A DNA stretch of 64,000 nt from Sabellastarte sp. h YS-2021 (GCA_964017235.1 OZ024929.1:22317464-22381463), one strand, 5' to 3'. Counted from the stretch's first letter, positions 1-12,655 are shown. Program-made: numbers and translations. The notes: a model not told the origin generated them from the letters alone.

Positions 1-59
1 AACCTTCAAAAGAGATTGTTAAAAAACATGAATGAACAAAAATATCTACAAAAAAAGTA

Positions 60-137
60 GTGCTGAGGGACTTCAAACCCTCAACCTTAGGTTTACAAGT
101 TCTGTACGTTACACTAATGGCCAGAGTTCCACAAAGA
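60..137 (-). repeat. tRNA-like fragment or decayed SINE head
   Basis: The minus strand reads TGGCCATTAGTGTAACG (A-box-like), about 35 bases, then GGTTTGAAGTCCC (B-box-like), ending CTCAGCAC. The spacing suits a tRNA-derived promoter, but the stems are poor. Confidence 0.35.
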
Positions 138-867
138 GTGATCCTATAAAATGTTGTTTATTCCTTCATCAGTAATGCACTCATTCAAAACATTCTTCAG
201 AGGTGGTTTTCATCGTTCAACTTTATTGCTTTATATCCATGACAACAATGTTATTTATTGGGGAAAAAAACCCAAATAATACAGATAGACTGTTCCTGCT
301 GTATTCCTAACTTTTCCAAAAGTGTGAAACATATTGGTTGAATAATAACCACCCCCACCTGCAAATAAGTTCCGTTTTTTCGTAAATATTTTAAAGATTG
401 GTTATTAATAACTATATTCTACATAATCACTGGGAAGATATTTTTACACTAACATTTTCTGTTTGATCAAAATCCATGCTGAAATGAGAGAGATATTGCA
501 AGTTGAACATTTCAAGTGAGAGTGGAATATAATACAAAATACTCTATAATACAAAATAAATAAAAAAGAAGCTTTTGAATGGGACGTAAGGCATAGATCC
601 AAATAATATCCAATGTTATGAAGCTGCTTTTCGCTGAAGTTATATTTATATTGTTTACATTTCTGAAAAACAGACTTTGTATTATATTAAGAGCCAACAA
701 TGATCCTTTAAAATAATCGTTAAACTCATATTGTCCCAATTTATGTTATTCACAACAAGCTGCCAAATCAAAAAATGAATGCACAATAATAATAATAACA
801 AAAATAATAATGTTATAATAGAATAATAGAAATGTTTTTTTAATACAAAGTGAAAGTTATTGTTACC

Positions 868-1245
868 TCTATCAAGAGGTTATGTTTTTGATGCATTCAT
901 TTGTCTGTTTGTTTGTCTGTGTTTACGATAACTAAACAAATAAAGAACAGATCTTTCTGAAATTATTTATATGGGTAGGGTCTGATTGAAGGACGAAATA
1001 ATCAAATTTGGGGAAAAATCCGGATGATATTCTGGAAAAAATATATCTTGAATTTTGACAATCCTACGTTTAATGTATTTTCAATAACTAACTTTCTGGT
1101 TGACTTGAAATCAATGAGTGGATCCTCATGATTTTTTTTATGTGAATGGAGCCTGGGCAAAGGAAGATCTGGTTCATTCATTTTTTGGAAAGATCTAAAT
1201 AATATTTTGGAAACAAAAAAAAAAAAAAAAGAAGAAGAAGAAAAT
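868..1245 (+). repeat. Dispersed 'aggttatgtttt...gtctgtttgtttgtctg' repeat
   Basis: Contains 'caagaggttatgtttttgatgcattc' and 'tttgtctgtttgtttgtctg'. Relatives, mostly inverted, occur at about 19.1-19.44, 36.3-36.5, 37.44-37.6, 39.1-39.27, 44.56-44.8 and 60.08-60.31 kb. A run of A followed by (GAA)n is at about 1217-1243. Confidence 0.45.
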
Positions 1246-1449
1246 CCGCATTTTCGGAAACACACGCTAGAGGAGCTATTTACTTTATGAGTGCTATCTA
1301 GTCATGTTGTAATTTTAAATACCCCCCCCCCCCCCCCGAATTTTTACTTTAAATTATCCCTCTGGTGTAACCACTTAAACTAGATTTTGTAAAATGCAAT
1401 GGTTTACACATGCATTAACTGATATCATTAGGTTTAATAATTTCATTTA

Positions 1450-1712
1450 ATTGCTGTGGTGGCCAAGAAGACACAGACTTAGAGATCAAGATGAAACGAT
1501 GAAACAAGGCCAAAAGGTGTTTTGATCCCCTAGCGTGTGTGCAAAGCCATCAGAGACATGAGTAGAGCACTAGAATTTATGAAGGTTTCATGACACAAAG
1601 AAATGCCATCTTAGATACATCCCACAGCTGGTCCTGAACTGAGATGGTCAACCATCCAAGTACTAACATAGCCCATTGCCGCTTAACTTCAGTGAGCAGA
1701 GAAATAATCATC
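1450..1712 (-). repeat. 5S rRNA-derived SINE, copy 1
   Basis: On the minus strand, 1710-1622 aligns with the 3' two-thirds of eukaryotic 5S rRNA, including the internal control region (GAAGTTAAGC-like, TTAGTACTTGGATGG exact in the core). A body of about 170 bases follows toward lower coordinates and is shared with the copy near 10.24-10.5 kb. A 5S head plus a shared body indicates a SINE3-type element rather than a lone 5S pseudogene. Confidence 0.6.
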
Positions 1713-1849
1713 ACTCTGTGCCTCAATTCATGAAAGTCTGATGCAAGAAGGACATATGTATGGGAAAAAGCCAAAAGGACAGGTGTCCTTTTAGCTTTTG
1801 GAGAGCAAGAGAGGCAAATTCAGAATACACAGGTGTTGTCAATTTCATC

Positions 1850-4800
1850 AAAGTCCGGACACAAAAAAAGTGATCTAGTGAGGCTCGCGCTTAATGAGGA
1901 ACAGAATCGTAGTGGAGAAGAGTGCATTGACAACTTGATGATCAGGAAAACATTAAGTAACTATCTTGCAACAAGGAAAATGCTATACCATGGAAAAGTG
2001 CAGAGAATAATACAAACATATATTAATAAGCAAATTTGCACAGGGGTACAGTGGTTTAAGGAAGCATTTAAGAAGGCTGATAGATACTGAGCTAATGACG
2101 TCATTAATCAAGAAATCAATAAAAGCTTACTCATTACCTTCGTTTCTAATTTTGTTTGGCAGATAAGTTAGCTTACATTCTGTTTCATATTATATAAAAA
2201 CAGCAAAATAAATATGCATTATGACTGATAAAAAGTATGTAATATGTATTTTGAATGCTTTGGGCTTAATGTAATTTTTAACACTTAGCATAGGTCATTC
2301 CACTTTGGGTAGCTGAACACCAAAAACCACTAAGCATTGATGAAGACTCACAAACTTTCCCACTTTAAACTGTAGCTGGGATTTGAACCCACAACCTGAA
2401 AAATTTGAGATGAGTGCATTAGCTACTTTACAAGTAGCCTCATATAAAGTTGCTTAAATTACATTATGCATAAAGTTCTCAGTATACTGATATCAACACA
2501 TTTTATGGGTGATACCAGGAATGGTAGTTGATCGGATGGAGGAAATCATATTAACTGACTGATCAAGCTTCTACACAAAAACAAACAGCATCGGCAAATA
2601 ACCACTAACTCGCCCCTTCAGGCTGTGGCTAGGATTTTAACTCACCAGTTAAGAGATGGGAGGCCAGTGCATCACCCATAATACCACTGTGCCCCCCTGC
2701 AGCAGTATTTATTTATTGATTTGTTTCAATGTAGCTTTCAATCAAACTGCACAGATCATACCTGGGCCAGTAGTTGAAGGGTTGAAAGAAATTAGAACAT
2801 AGAATTAGTACATAGCAGTCACTGGTCACCAACAAGTATCTATGGAACTTCCACTTTAGGTCTGGGGAAGTATTTACAAATAATACTTAGACCATTCCTG
2901 AATTAAATTTGAAATATTACTTAGATTTCAAGTGAGGAAATATGAAAACATAATCACAAGCATTACTAACTCTTGTTTGGTGAATACCTATTCTAAGAAC
3001 ACCTTAAGTTAAAAACCTTCCCCTGCTTTGATCTAAGGTGAACTTATTTAAGTATTGCTCCTGAATCTGGCACCAGGTTTGAGATCCCCCAACAGTACAC
3101 AGGTGACTGAATCAATTGATCAATCTGAATGTTTGGTAGTGAAAGGACTAATTCCACCTGTCCAGCAATAAAGTGTGGGCGTCTCCTGACTTTGACTACT
3201 CAACTGTTTGTTGCACCAGATGTTCTAAGTCTGGATGATTAAAAGTTATACTGCCAGAAATGGCAAATTTTGCGCCATGCACTACCCACTATATTACATT
3301 TAGATCTATATAGTTTTAAAATGATCACAAGATGAGACAGAAACAGTTACAGGGATTAAGGCAACTGAGGATCTCGAACAATCCACATTAGTATTCCATT
3401 TTGGAAGAAGAAGCAATGGTAGCATGTCATAGGTATATTAAACCAATTCATATGATCAAGAAATCTGCATTTTGTATTCCAGGTTTTCAGCTTCGAGGAA
3501 TTCCATATTTTGGGGTTTGATCACTGACATTATCAAATTACGAAAAAATGTGGGAAAACTTCACGTGTGACATGTAGAGCAAAAATATATAAAAGTGGAA
3601 GATGATGTGTAATATTAATGGACAGTATTGTATTGTTCATCCTTATCAGTGACATATTTTGTGTTTATTGTATTATATGATCACCTTTTTATTCAAAGTT
3701 TTGCAAGCCAATTTCACTGAAAATGGCACATATGAAAATATATGTGCCATCTCTATTTCCCGTTCTTTCGAGAAAATACTGCCTTGATTGGATAATAAAA
3801 ATGGGAATTCTATCTAAGTGATGGCCTTTGCACTGTTTATGCATAATTGATGAAGGAAATAGCACGATGTGCACACAAATAAGTCCAGGTCTGACAACTA
3901 CATATCAAGGTGTTTCATGTTTAACTAGTTGATTAATTGTTTATATCATATTCAAATCTACTTTACACCATTTTTTCTTATTCACTGACTAGACACAGTG
4001 GAATGTTAATGACCCAACACTTGTTCAATGTCAAGTGGATAAAGGCCAAATTACACTTGCCTGATGCGTCATATATATTCCGACTTGGCAAAGAATAGCA
4101 GAAGCCTACTACTGTATATATGAGGGTAATTTCCCTCCTAGACTGATTCAAATCCGAGTGTGATTACATGGAGTTCCAGATTTGGAATGGATATAAGTGT
4201 ATTTGTTTCTCTTTGAAGCTAATGACATAAGAAGGATTAAACACATTTTAAATAAGGATACTTATGATTGCTTGAACAAATACATGTAATCCCCACTTCA
4301 CAAAAGATGTTTTTTAAAATCTTTATACATGAAGCCTGTTGAGCAATGCTCCATTTTCAAAGCTCTCACTCTTCAGTACAAATACCGCCCACAGGTATTC
4401 CAAAGTATTTCAGTCCCTACCTTACTCAGTCATCATGTATCAACAACAACAAATACAGCAGACCTGACAGAAATGATCTTAATTATCTTACCTCTTCAGT
4501 AAAGCCTACCAATCTGTAGTCCTCCCATCTCCCTGGCGTCAATGGTATCGGCCTGCTGTGCCTCTGGATTGTGATTTTCCTTCTGGCTTTATAGTTCTAG
4601 CATGCTTGCGGCTGGTTCACATCTTGGACCGGGTGCTTCATGTTGGAAAGCTGGTACTTACTTACCGATGATTACTTACTTGTCCAACTAGTATGCACTG
4701 GTTTCTCCTCCTGTAAACTATCCTGGCTGTTAAATGTGACGTAAAAAAATAAATAAATAAATCAAAATCTATAGTTCTAGCAGCTTAGAGACTGTCATAT

Positions 4801-5400
4801 AATAGAGATTAAGACCTATAAAAACACTCATTACATCACATCTTTTTATTGCAAAACATTACTGCTCTAGGTTTCTGCACTGTAACACTGCCTCAACAGA
4901 AGCACTCTTTGTGACAACATCAGTTTGAACTACTTAACAACTTGGGTTTATTTTATAAAGTGTGTGGTAAGAGTTAGAAACAATGTTTTTTCTTCTTGTG
5001 TAAGTTATTTGTGTCAATGCAGTGACAATTTTATCTTAAGGATGAGACCTAATCCTTTTCAAACCTACATGAACATCATTATAGATCAGTCATACATTCT
5101 GTTGACTAACTCTACTTGATAATACACATACTTGAACTGATGTTTTGCATCAATCATACCTTTTTCAGTAGAGATGTTATTCTAATATTTTTGTATAATG
5201 CAGAGTTATAGTATATTGGAGAAAAGAATTGTAGATAAACTTTCAGTAGGAATCAAGCAAAGCCACCTGCATGTAAATGATTTAACTACAAGTTACACAA
5301 AAGAAGAGAAATTATAACTTACAGTAGTGAGTTTTAACTAATTGTTTAAATAGATCGATAAAACAAACATGGAAATATTATTATTTGCATATATATATTA
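1850..5400. other. Upstream region of OAS-A: no gene recognised
   Basis: AT-rich sequence with the SINE 3' part at 4.6 kb. An 85-codon frame at 1833-2090 has no family resemblance and no repeat of it is seen, so I do not call it a gene. 'Aggattttaactcaccagttaagagatgggaggccag' near 2630 looks like another SINE head relic. Confidence 0.5.
4595..4765 (+). repeat. tRNA-derived SINE family 1 3' part
   Basis: 'ggaaagctggtacttacttacc', 'gtatgcactggtttctcctcc' and the tail 'gacgtaaaaaaataaataaataaat'. The head is lost. Confidence 0.5.
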
Positions 5401-5411
5401 ACGAGTAGAAA

Positions 5412-5588
5412 ATGACAAGTAAAAGTAAATCCAGTTTCCTTGACATTAGTGCGGACGATTTAAATGGATTTATTGATAAAAACTTACAACCAGATGAAGG
5501 TTTTCTCAGGGACTGTTGCAAAAATATGGACTTTCTTGCTGATTATTTGAAAACCCACAGTGGATGTTCTGTCGCAGAGACAATAAAG
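5412..5588 (+). CDS. OAS: OAS-A exon 1
   Basis: Encodes residues 1-59, ending ...SVAETIK, followed by the donor gtatgt. Phase 0. It holds the N-terminal helices (FLDIS..DLNGFIDKNLQPD) that precede the catalytic GGS motif in OAS proteins. A 'catatatatatta' stretch lies only about 20 bases upstream of the ATG, too close for an ordinary TATA box, so an upstream non-coding exon is possible. Confidence 0.85.
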
Positions 5589-8500
5589 GTATGTCATTTA
5601 TACAGAATTGAAAGTAACATCATTATTCAGTATTTCAATAACTGCTCCTTTACAGACACACAAAAGCCTTTTATAGAAATGTATTGAAAATTTGAAATAT
5701 TCAGTCGGTAACATATATTAAAATAAAAGTACAGAAAGTGAATTGTGTACAGGGTTTCTGAGAATTATATTAGATACCAATATCAGTAACATTCTGACAT
5801 ACTGTAGTAATTTAACCAAACAATATTCAATACATCAAAATCACACCTCAACATCATTCCACTAGCAAATTTTCTGACAAATTAAAATTTCCATACTAAT
5901 CCTGCAACAATCTTTCACTGTTCTTAACCTACTCATCTATGGTTTGCTGTATAGACAGGTCAGTACATAGGAAAGGTAGGTTCACCTTTTTCAAATTTTA
6001 TTTTTTGGTCTTTCTTTTGGACATGCATTGCAGTTTCTGGTTCTGTCTCTACTTTCTGCTGGTTGCTCAGGCAAGCAATACCACCACTGACAACCCTTCC
6101 AAATTACCAATTTCTGTTACCTCAAGTTTGTATTCCTCTTTCCCTGCCTTTTCCACCATACAGTTGGAGTCTGGCACTCACTCACGTCTCAACAGGGTCA
6201 ACTTTGTCTTCTTGGCAACACAGGGACCTACTTGAAGGGTAACACACTCCTACAAACATGTCAGCCCATGGGTGTTCCTGTTGTTGATCCTCTCAGGGGA
6301 TGTCAGTATTTAATCCTGGCCCTAACACTCACCTTTTAACTGGAAGTCTTATAAACATCAGATCCATCAGAAACAAGTCGGTTACCTTTATGGACTTCAT
6401 AAATAGCAACAAGTCCTATATCATAGCGCTCACTGAGACCTGATTATTTCAATACCCTGCACCACATTCTAGACAAGCATGCTCCAATCAAAAGGAAAGT
6501 GGCACAATTGCACCCTAACAAAGGTTTTGTAAATTCAGACATCCTCTCAGCAAAGTGTCTTAAGCAGAAGTATGAGCAAGTATGGTGCAGTGACCATTCT
6601 GCGATCAACCGGAGTAGGTATCAAGCTACTGTCAATTGCTATAATTTTCTACTGGAACAGTCAAGACATAGGCACTATTCTACAGTTATTGCTGAAAATA
6701 ATGGTAACCCCATAGACTTTTAAAAAATCTTACATAAATCCTCAACCATCATCTTATCTGATCACATTAGTCCTACTAATTTTGCCAACATCCTTGACAT
6801 CCTCAAATTCTGAGATTCTTCCCCTACCAAATCATGTGATCTGGACCCGATACCTACTTCATTAGTTAAAATTTACTCACTCAAAGAAGGAAGCTTCACA
6901 AACTGCTTCAAAGCCGCATATGTCACCCCCTTATCAAGAAATGTAACCTAAACACACTCTGGAAACACATTTACCAGCCACATAACCAAATTTTGTTGTG
7001 CCTGTTACTATCACCTCAAGGACCTAAGTCGCATCTGCAAATTCCTTAGTGTGGAGACCGCAGCTTTGTTTGCAAACTCAATGATCAGCAGTCGACTTGA
7101 CTACTGTAACTCCCTACTCTATGACGTAAATAAATATAATGCGGCTAAACTCCAAAATATTCAAAATGCCCTTTGCAGAATTGTTTTTAGACTTGATCGA
7201 ACTAGCCATGTCACTCCTTTTCTTCAAAAATGTTTACTGGCTCCCTATTACATACAGCGTCTTGTTTAAATATAATCTAATTACTTTCAAGTCCATCAAA
7301 TTCTCCCAACCCACATACTTATCATCCTTGATCAAAAACAGTAGCCTAACTCGTGGGAATCGGCTATCTCTTTCCTCGGTTTGTCCTAGAAAGGCCATTG
7401 CCATTCCCCCACTGAATGGAACAAACTCCCACAATCAGTCCAATCACAGCACACAATAGCAGGTTTCCGAAGATAGCTAAAAACCTATTTCTTTCAACTA
7501 GCATATCCTCCACCATAGTACATCTCCCTGGTAGGCACTAATTTGGATCTCAACCTGATACATCCCTGGGCTTTCCCTTTTTGATCTTGAGCAAATTAGA
7601 AGATGTTGTATCAATTTTGCGCTATATAAATGTTTCTATTCTATTCTAAATAAGTGGGTATCAATGGGCCAAAAACAAAAGCATTCTGAATCCTGTTTTG
7701 AATTGTTAGTGGCCAGGTTGTGACCTTAGTTTCAAGCTTGGTATTTAATTACTGGGCTCTCAGCTCTATTGTTATAGGTTAAAGTTCAACTAAATACAAC
7801 AATTGAGATTCACTTAGGACTAAAAAATGATTGCCCTCATGATGATGGGACATCAAACCTCAACTTTGATCTATCCATGTGTCCAATAGTCACTGGAAGG
7901 TGTTGGCTTTATCAAATAGTATTTGGCCCAGGCAAAACTAATAACTATTTTGAAGCACTGCAGAAGTTAGATAGGATTTGTTTGTGTATTTGTATTGCTA
8001 CAAAGCATTTGGCCTGTTCCTTACCAGCAGGCCAGCCGGGACCATGAGAATAACTGTGCAGTATTTGGTAGTACAGCCTTTGGAAAAGTGTATGAATACC
8101 AAGATTTGCCCACTAGCCATTTGATGCATCTTTTGCAAGGAATAAATTGTCTTGATTTAGGACATCTGAATTTTCTTAATTGTATCTTGAGGCAATTCTG
8201 TTGATATGGGGAATATGCCTCTGTTAACATCAGTCATGTGTATTCCAGTCATCGTAACATCCACAACCCAGTTGCAAGTAAGATATTGGGTTCTTGGTAA
8301 CAACTTGCCGGAGTTGCAACTTAACTCAAGCATGTATGAATTTTATTTGAATATGATTAAGTTTATACCTTTCATATTTAACTAAGAAAGCATGGTTCTT
8401 AATCTCTTGGTGTACCTGGTCCAGATACATTGGGGCTTATTCGCTGCATATTTTCAGTTTGTACTAATGAAAACCAGTGCACCATTGTTTAAACGGGAAG

Positions 8501-11500
8501 AATTATGCTGTTATTCAAAAATGATTATCATCATTTGCAGGGTGGGTCACTGGGAAAAGGTACTGCATTGAAAGGCAGATCAGACCTGGATGTAGTTATG
8601 TACTTAGCTGGTGAATTTAAGACTATGCAGGACTACGTAAACAACATACACACTGTCATAGGCAAATTAGAGAGAGCCATCAAGGCATGGTCACAACAGA
8701 GAAGGGGCCGTGGAAGGGTTGAAGTGGAGGGAACCACAAGCCATGCTGTCAAAATTAAGCTGAGATACGGCAAAGAGGATGGCACTGATTTTGTGGATGT
8801 GGATTTACTGCCGGCTTATAATTTGCTAAAAGAAGGTAAGCTCTGTAGCATAGATATTTTTGTTTATGAACAGATTTTTTGAGAGAGATTTAGCGTACAA
8901 CAATACCAAGACAATGTTACTTTTTGATGACAAGATACGTACAGTATTAAACACATGTTGTGATGTACAGAAGTATAGCTGTACAGATTAATTTTAAAAA
9001 CTTTTGTAAAGCTAGCCCAGATTACTGTCAATAAGGTTTTAGAGATATCTTAGGAATTAGTATTAAAGGGAAGCCAGTCATCTATATCTTGTACCCTGAT
9101 GCTAGCGCTGTTGGTTTGAAGATACAAGAAAAAATAACAAAAACAAAATGTGTGGTGTATTTAGTAACGAATCGAAACAAGTAATCATTCCAACAAAAAT
9201 TGATTTGTATAGAAAAGCAATTTATAGTTTTCATGTATGTTATGCTTTTCATGCTTGCAGCAAATTGTAAATTATGTAATATTGACAATATGACTACAGA
9301 AATGGCATTGTTACAATGTACTTTTGTTGGTCCTTATTTCAATTATGCAAGTCCTCATGGTATATATTTTTCACTTATATCAATACCTTCCCTCTTGGTG
9401 ATGCATATTTGCCAAACTCTTTACAATCTAATCTAAGTGAACTATAAAAGAAAAGCTGATAATGAGAGAATCATCAGATAAAAAGAGATTATAATAAACA
9501 AAGTGGTTGTTTTCATGTTTTAAAAAATGTCACTCATGTGATGTTCTTGAAAACCCGACATATGCTTGAAGAAGAAGCACCAAGAACATTTGGCAAATGC
9601 ATATTTCCTGTGACAAAATAACCTGACTGATGCTTCTGTTTTTTTTGCTCACCTCAAATGTTCTTTTGACGTTTTCACTTCTTAAAGTCAGTAAGGTCTC
9701 CGCATTACATGAAATACCTGCATACAGACATATACAAAATACACCAATCCTATTCATGCATGGATGATATTATTTTTTCCAGGTAAAGATACAACTTATC
9801 AACGAATGCAGAGTCTCACTTCAAAAGAAAAACAGTTATTTTCTGGAACTCTTGTGCCACTTCAATTGGATTTTGTCACCAAACAGCCTTCAAATCTCAA
9901 GAATCTGATCTGTTTGGTAAATTACTGGAGAAAGACTATGTTTCAGGTACATATACAATTGCTTATATGGGTCAAACATATTTATTTTTATTGATAGAAA
10001 TTTGTTTCTGTGTCTGTCAATGTTGATTAGTTTTTTTTCTGTCAATTTAATAACAAAGCATAGTAATGTTGTGGGTAATACACATTCCTCAGACCACTGA
10101 GGTCTTGGGTTTGAATTCTAGCACTGATATCCCCAAGGCCCTTAACTGACCATCTTTAGATAACTTATATAATGTTTCATAATGTTTGATACACAGACAC
10201 ACAAAAATTATTTTTAAATAGCTGAAATTTGTTTCAGTCTACATGCATTACCGGCAACACAATCAGAAACACGAGCAGTGCACTAGAGTAGTGCACCATT
10301 TATGAAAGTTTGGAGACAAAAACCAAGACTGAAAAGTGTTTCTGTCTTCTTGCGTGAGCTGCAAAGGAACCAGAGACACGAGTAGGGCACTAGAATATAT
10401 GAACGCCTGGCGAGAAAAACAAATTCCTAGTTAGATACATCGTATACCTGACCTAGCACTCAGACTGTCACCCATCCTAACATAGCCCATATTTTACACT
10501 GTGTATATCCTGATAAGATTAGATGTTTTGATTGGCTATATTTGTCACTTTATTTACATATGTGTTATGTTTTGACACATAGGAAAGGTCAGAGGGTGTT
10601 TTGTTGCCCACATCTTATGTGTTTGAGCTGTTGACCATATATGGCTGGGAACAGGCTGGCAGGTATTGTCACATTGAAATGGTAAAAAAATAGTGCCATA
10701 TTTTTGTGATAAGGCAATTGTGATATATAGGCCTACATTAAAACCATTTAAAATAATTCATGGAAACTTTCTGTCTCTTTATATATCACGAGTAAGTAAA
10801 TAAATTAATTTAAGCCTGTTTAGATATGAAGTTGACTTTTGCATCACATAATGTCCCAAGTAACTTTCATTTTTGTACAACTTGTGAAAACGTATATTTT
10901 ACAGTATGTACAATATTATATAGGGACCAGAGTCTTAATACATCAGTAAGCTATGTATTGTATTGAAACTATATTTTGACTAATATTTCTAACTCAATAT
11001 ATGCTCACATTAATTTTTGATTGTCACTACATTGGAAGTACATTTATTAAAATTTAGGCCTTCTCGGTTTGACACAGCCAAAGGATTCATGGCGATTTTG
11101 AAAATACTGAAGGATTTTCAACACATTGATGTGTCTTGGGAGGTGAATTACAGTAGACAACAGTATCAAGCCACAGCCACAAAGAAACCTTTTCAGTATG
11201 TTGTGTGCTTCTATTGTATTCAAAAATTCAATGTTAAAATAAACAAAGAGATACACTACTCTATTATATATTTTAATTTCTAAGTTGAATTACCTAATAT
11301 TGTGCTATAAATATTCCATACTTTCGATGTTGAAGAAAGTATACTGGATCAGTTATGTTGTCCATTTATAGTCAGTCCATGCTGTTATGTTACTTGTCCT
11401 GGACATGAATTGGGAACATCAGTAGTTCTTCCACGAAGGTGCCTGAATGTTTCAGTGAAGAATTTTGACCAACTAGTATGACCTTATTTCAGCTGTCCAC

Positions 11501-12655
11501 TCAATTACCTTATGCGATATCTAATCTGTTGAAGCAGTATTATGTTAAGTGACGTTAAACCCAAATGAATCAATCAGAATTCTGTGTTTTTATTTTTCTG
11601 GTACAATCAATTACCCTGTTTGTACATAATTGTCTCTTCACCTCATGTAATCATAACTGATTATAGTTTAAATCAAATTAAACTTCAGCCTCTGAAATCT
11701 TATAATTGTATGGCCCAGATGCTGCTGGCCTTTGCAATTGTATTTACCAAAGGTGACGTATAAGTGTTAAGGCTTTTGTTTTAATATTGAGGATGGGTCA
11801 GTAAAGAAAGGTTAACTTGTTTTTAATCTCAGTGGTTGTCAGTTCAAATCCACCTGATTACAACATATGGGATTAACTAATGGCTTGCCGTGATGTGATC
11901 TTAACTGGATAAATTGATGTAAAATCCCCAGATTTGATGGTTGTCTTACTATTAAATGATGATATTGTCAATGTTCTGAATATAAGGTAAAAATCGTTTA
12001 TTGCCTATTCACACAGTTCAATGTGGTTATACCTGCCTGTTTTTTAAAAGTTTGCTTCACCATATACTTATGATACAGTAAATATACCTTGTATCTTGGT
12101 AGTTCTCGTTAACAAATGAGCTGTCCATATAGCCATCCAGTTACTGCCCCCACACCATCACCATTCTTGCATCTAGAGTTTAATACAGAGGATGTGTGAG
12201 AGGATGTGGCTAGTTTTTTCAAGCATTTTTAAAAATCCAATATGTGCTTGAAAGGCCGTCTATGTTGTGGCGAACGAGTCCTACCTAAATTAAAATCCAG
12301 ACCTATATACACCTAGGGAACTGATCCAATTCTGCCAAAATATGAACTGCATCGAGCCACTACGATCCCAATCAAGTTAAAATTTAATGATTGTGTGTAA
12401 CTTAGGAGGTCACCACAGAACTGTATGAACTGTGTGTTATAGAGGAAACCCCAAGGAGCGACCATAGCTGCTATGTTATCTTGTTTCAGACCATTCATTC
12501 TGGATCCTGCTAATCCTTTTAACAATGTGTGCGCCATGTTTAGTGGTTGGCCAGAAGTGTCCCAGGTTGCTCATCAAAGTCTCCAGAGTCCTCTGCTGAA
12601 GGGCATCCACATAACAAGAAGAGGCAAGACCCGCCATGGATATAGCTGGACTTAA
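5412..12655 (+). CDS. OAS: 2'-5'-oligoadenylate synthase-like protein, copy A (six exons, complete)
   Basis: The CDS joins 5412-5588, 8541-8835, 9783-9946, 10583-10662, 11058-11195 and 12490-12655, giving 339 residues. All introns are GT-AG and the phases agree throughout. The N-terminal helix is followed at residues 60-67 by the nucleotidyltransferase motif GGSLGKGT. Asp74 and Asp76 (S-D-L-D) follow, and a third Asp, D147, lies in V-D-V-D-L-L-P; together they form the expected metal-binding triad. The OAS1 C-terminal helical domain follows, with LVNYWRKT, TSYVFELLTIYGWE and FILDPANPFNN. In this family such enzymes make 2'-5'-linked oligoadenylate from ATP, in vertebrates after binding dsRNA; activity here is inferred. 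Length is close to vertebrate OAS1. The ATG is chosen because the paralogue starts at the same place, 59 codons before the splice site. A cGAS identity is unlikely because the match runs through the OAS1 C-terminal region. Confidence 0.9.
5950..7650 (+). mobile_element. Degenerate APE-type LINE relic in OAS-A intron 1
   Basis: The order is LINE-like but broken by stops, frameshifts and deletions. A decayed 2A-like LSGDVSI... motif lies at about 6280-6325. The endonuclease start NIRSIRNK...ALTET is at about 6355-6440. The EN-RT linker (DKHAPIKRK...YEQVW) lies at 6470-6720, and the C-terminal RT segment AALFANSMISSRLDYCNSLLY at 7051-7270. The 3' end 'gcgctatataaatgtttctattctattcta' region matches that of the LINE at 53.68 kb, so both belong to one family. 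Most of the RT core is deleted. Confidence 0.8.
8541..8835 (+). CDS. OAS: OAS-A exon 2 (catalytic motif and Asp triad)
   Basis: The acceptor 'tttgcag' precedes GGT GGG TCA (GGSLGKGT). The donor is gtaagc, phase 1. The exon carries all three catalytic aspartates (D74, D76, D147). Its 295 nt equal the matching exon of OAS-B exactly. Confidence 0.9.
9783..9946 (+). CDS. OAS: OAS-A exon 3
   Basis: The acceptor is 'tttttccag' and the donor gtacat; 164 nt, ending in phase 0. The exon encodes the segment ending LKNLICLVNYWRKTMFQ, matching the conserved LIRLVKHW region of OAS proteins. Confidence 0.87.
10240..10505 (-). repeat. 5S rRNA-derived SINE, copy 2
   Basis: Shares 'agagacacgagtagggcactagaat'-like body sequence and a shorter 5S-derived head (CACCCATCCTAACATAGCCC) with the copy at 1.45-1.71 kb. 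It lies in OAS-A intron 3. Confidence 0.5.
10583..10662 (+). CDS. OAS: OAS-A exon 4
   Basis: A short 80-nt exon encoding ...PTSYVFELLTIYGWEQAGR, equivalent to the ALELLTVYAWE segment of vertebrate OAS1. The acceptor at 'cacatag' is inferred from phase and from the OAS-B equivalent, which is three codons shorter at its 5' end. The donor is gtattg. Confidence 0.78.
11058..11195 (+). CDS. OAS: OAS-A exon 5
   Basis: The acceptor is 'aaatttag' and the donor gtatgt; 138 nt, identical in length to OAS-B exon 5. It encodes RPSRFDTAKGFMAILKIL..., the F-(N/D)-TA-x-G-F element of the OAS1 C-terminal domain. Confidence 0.85.
12490..12655 (+). CDS. OAS: OAS-A exon 6 (terminal, stop TAA)
   Basis: The acceptor is 'cttgtttcag'. 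The exon encodes PFILDPANPFNNVC...GWPEVSQVA..., corresponding to the VILDPADP segment and following Trp of vertebrate OAS1, then a basic tail and TAA at 12653-12655. The tail is 7 codons longer than in OAS-B. No canonical AATAAA is visible in the first few hundred bases downstream. Confidence 0.85.

Noticed and set aside
60-137. A functional tRNA gene
   Set aside because: A- and B-box-like words are present but the cloverleaf stems do not pair; a SINE head or decayed tRNA is more likely.
1833-2090. An 85-codon open frame as a possible small gene
   Set aside because: No family resemblance, no splice or repeat support, and such lengths are common by chance in this window.
5939-6235. A 98-codon frame with a hydrophobic start, like a secreted protein
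   Set aside because: It runs into the LINE relic (the end resembles the pre-endonuclease region) and is better explained as decayed LINE sequence.
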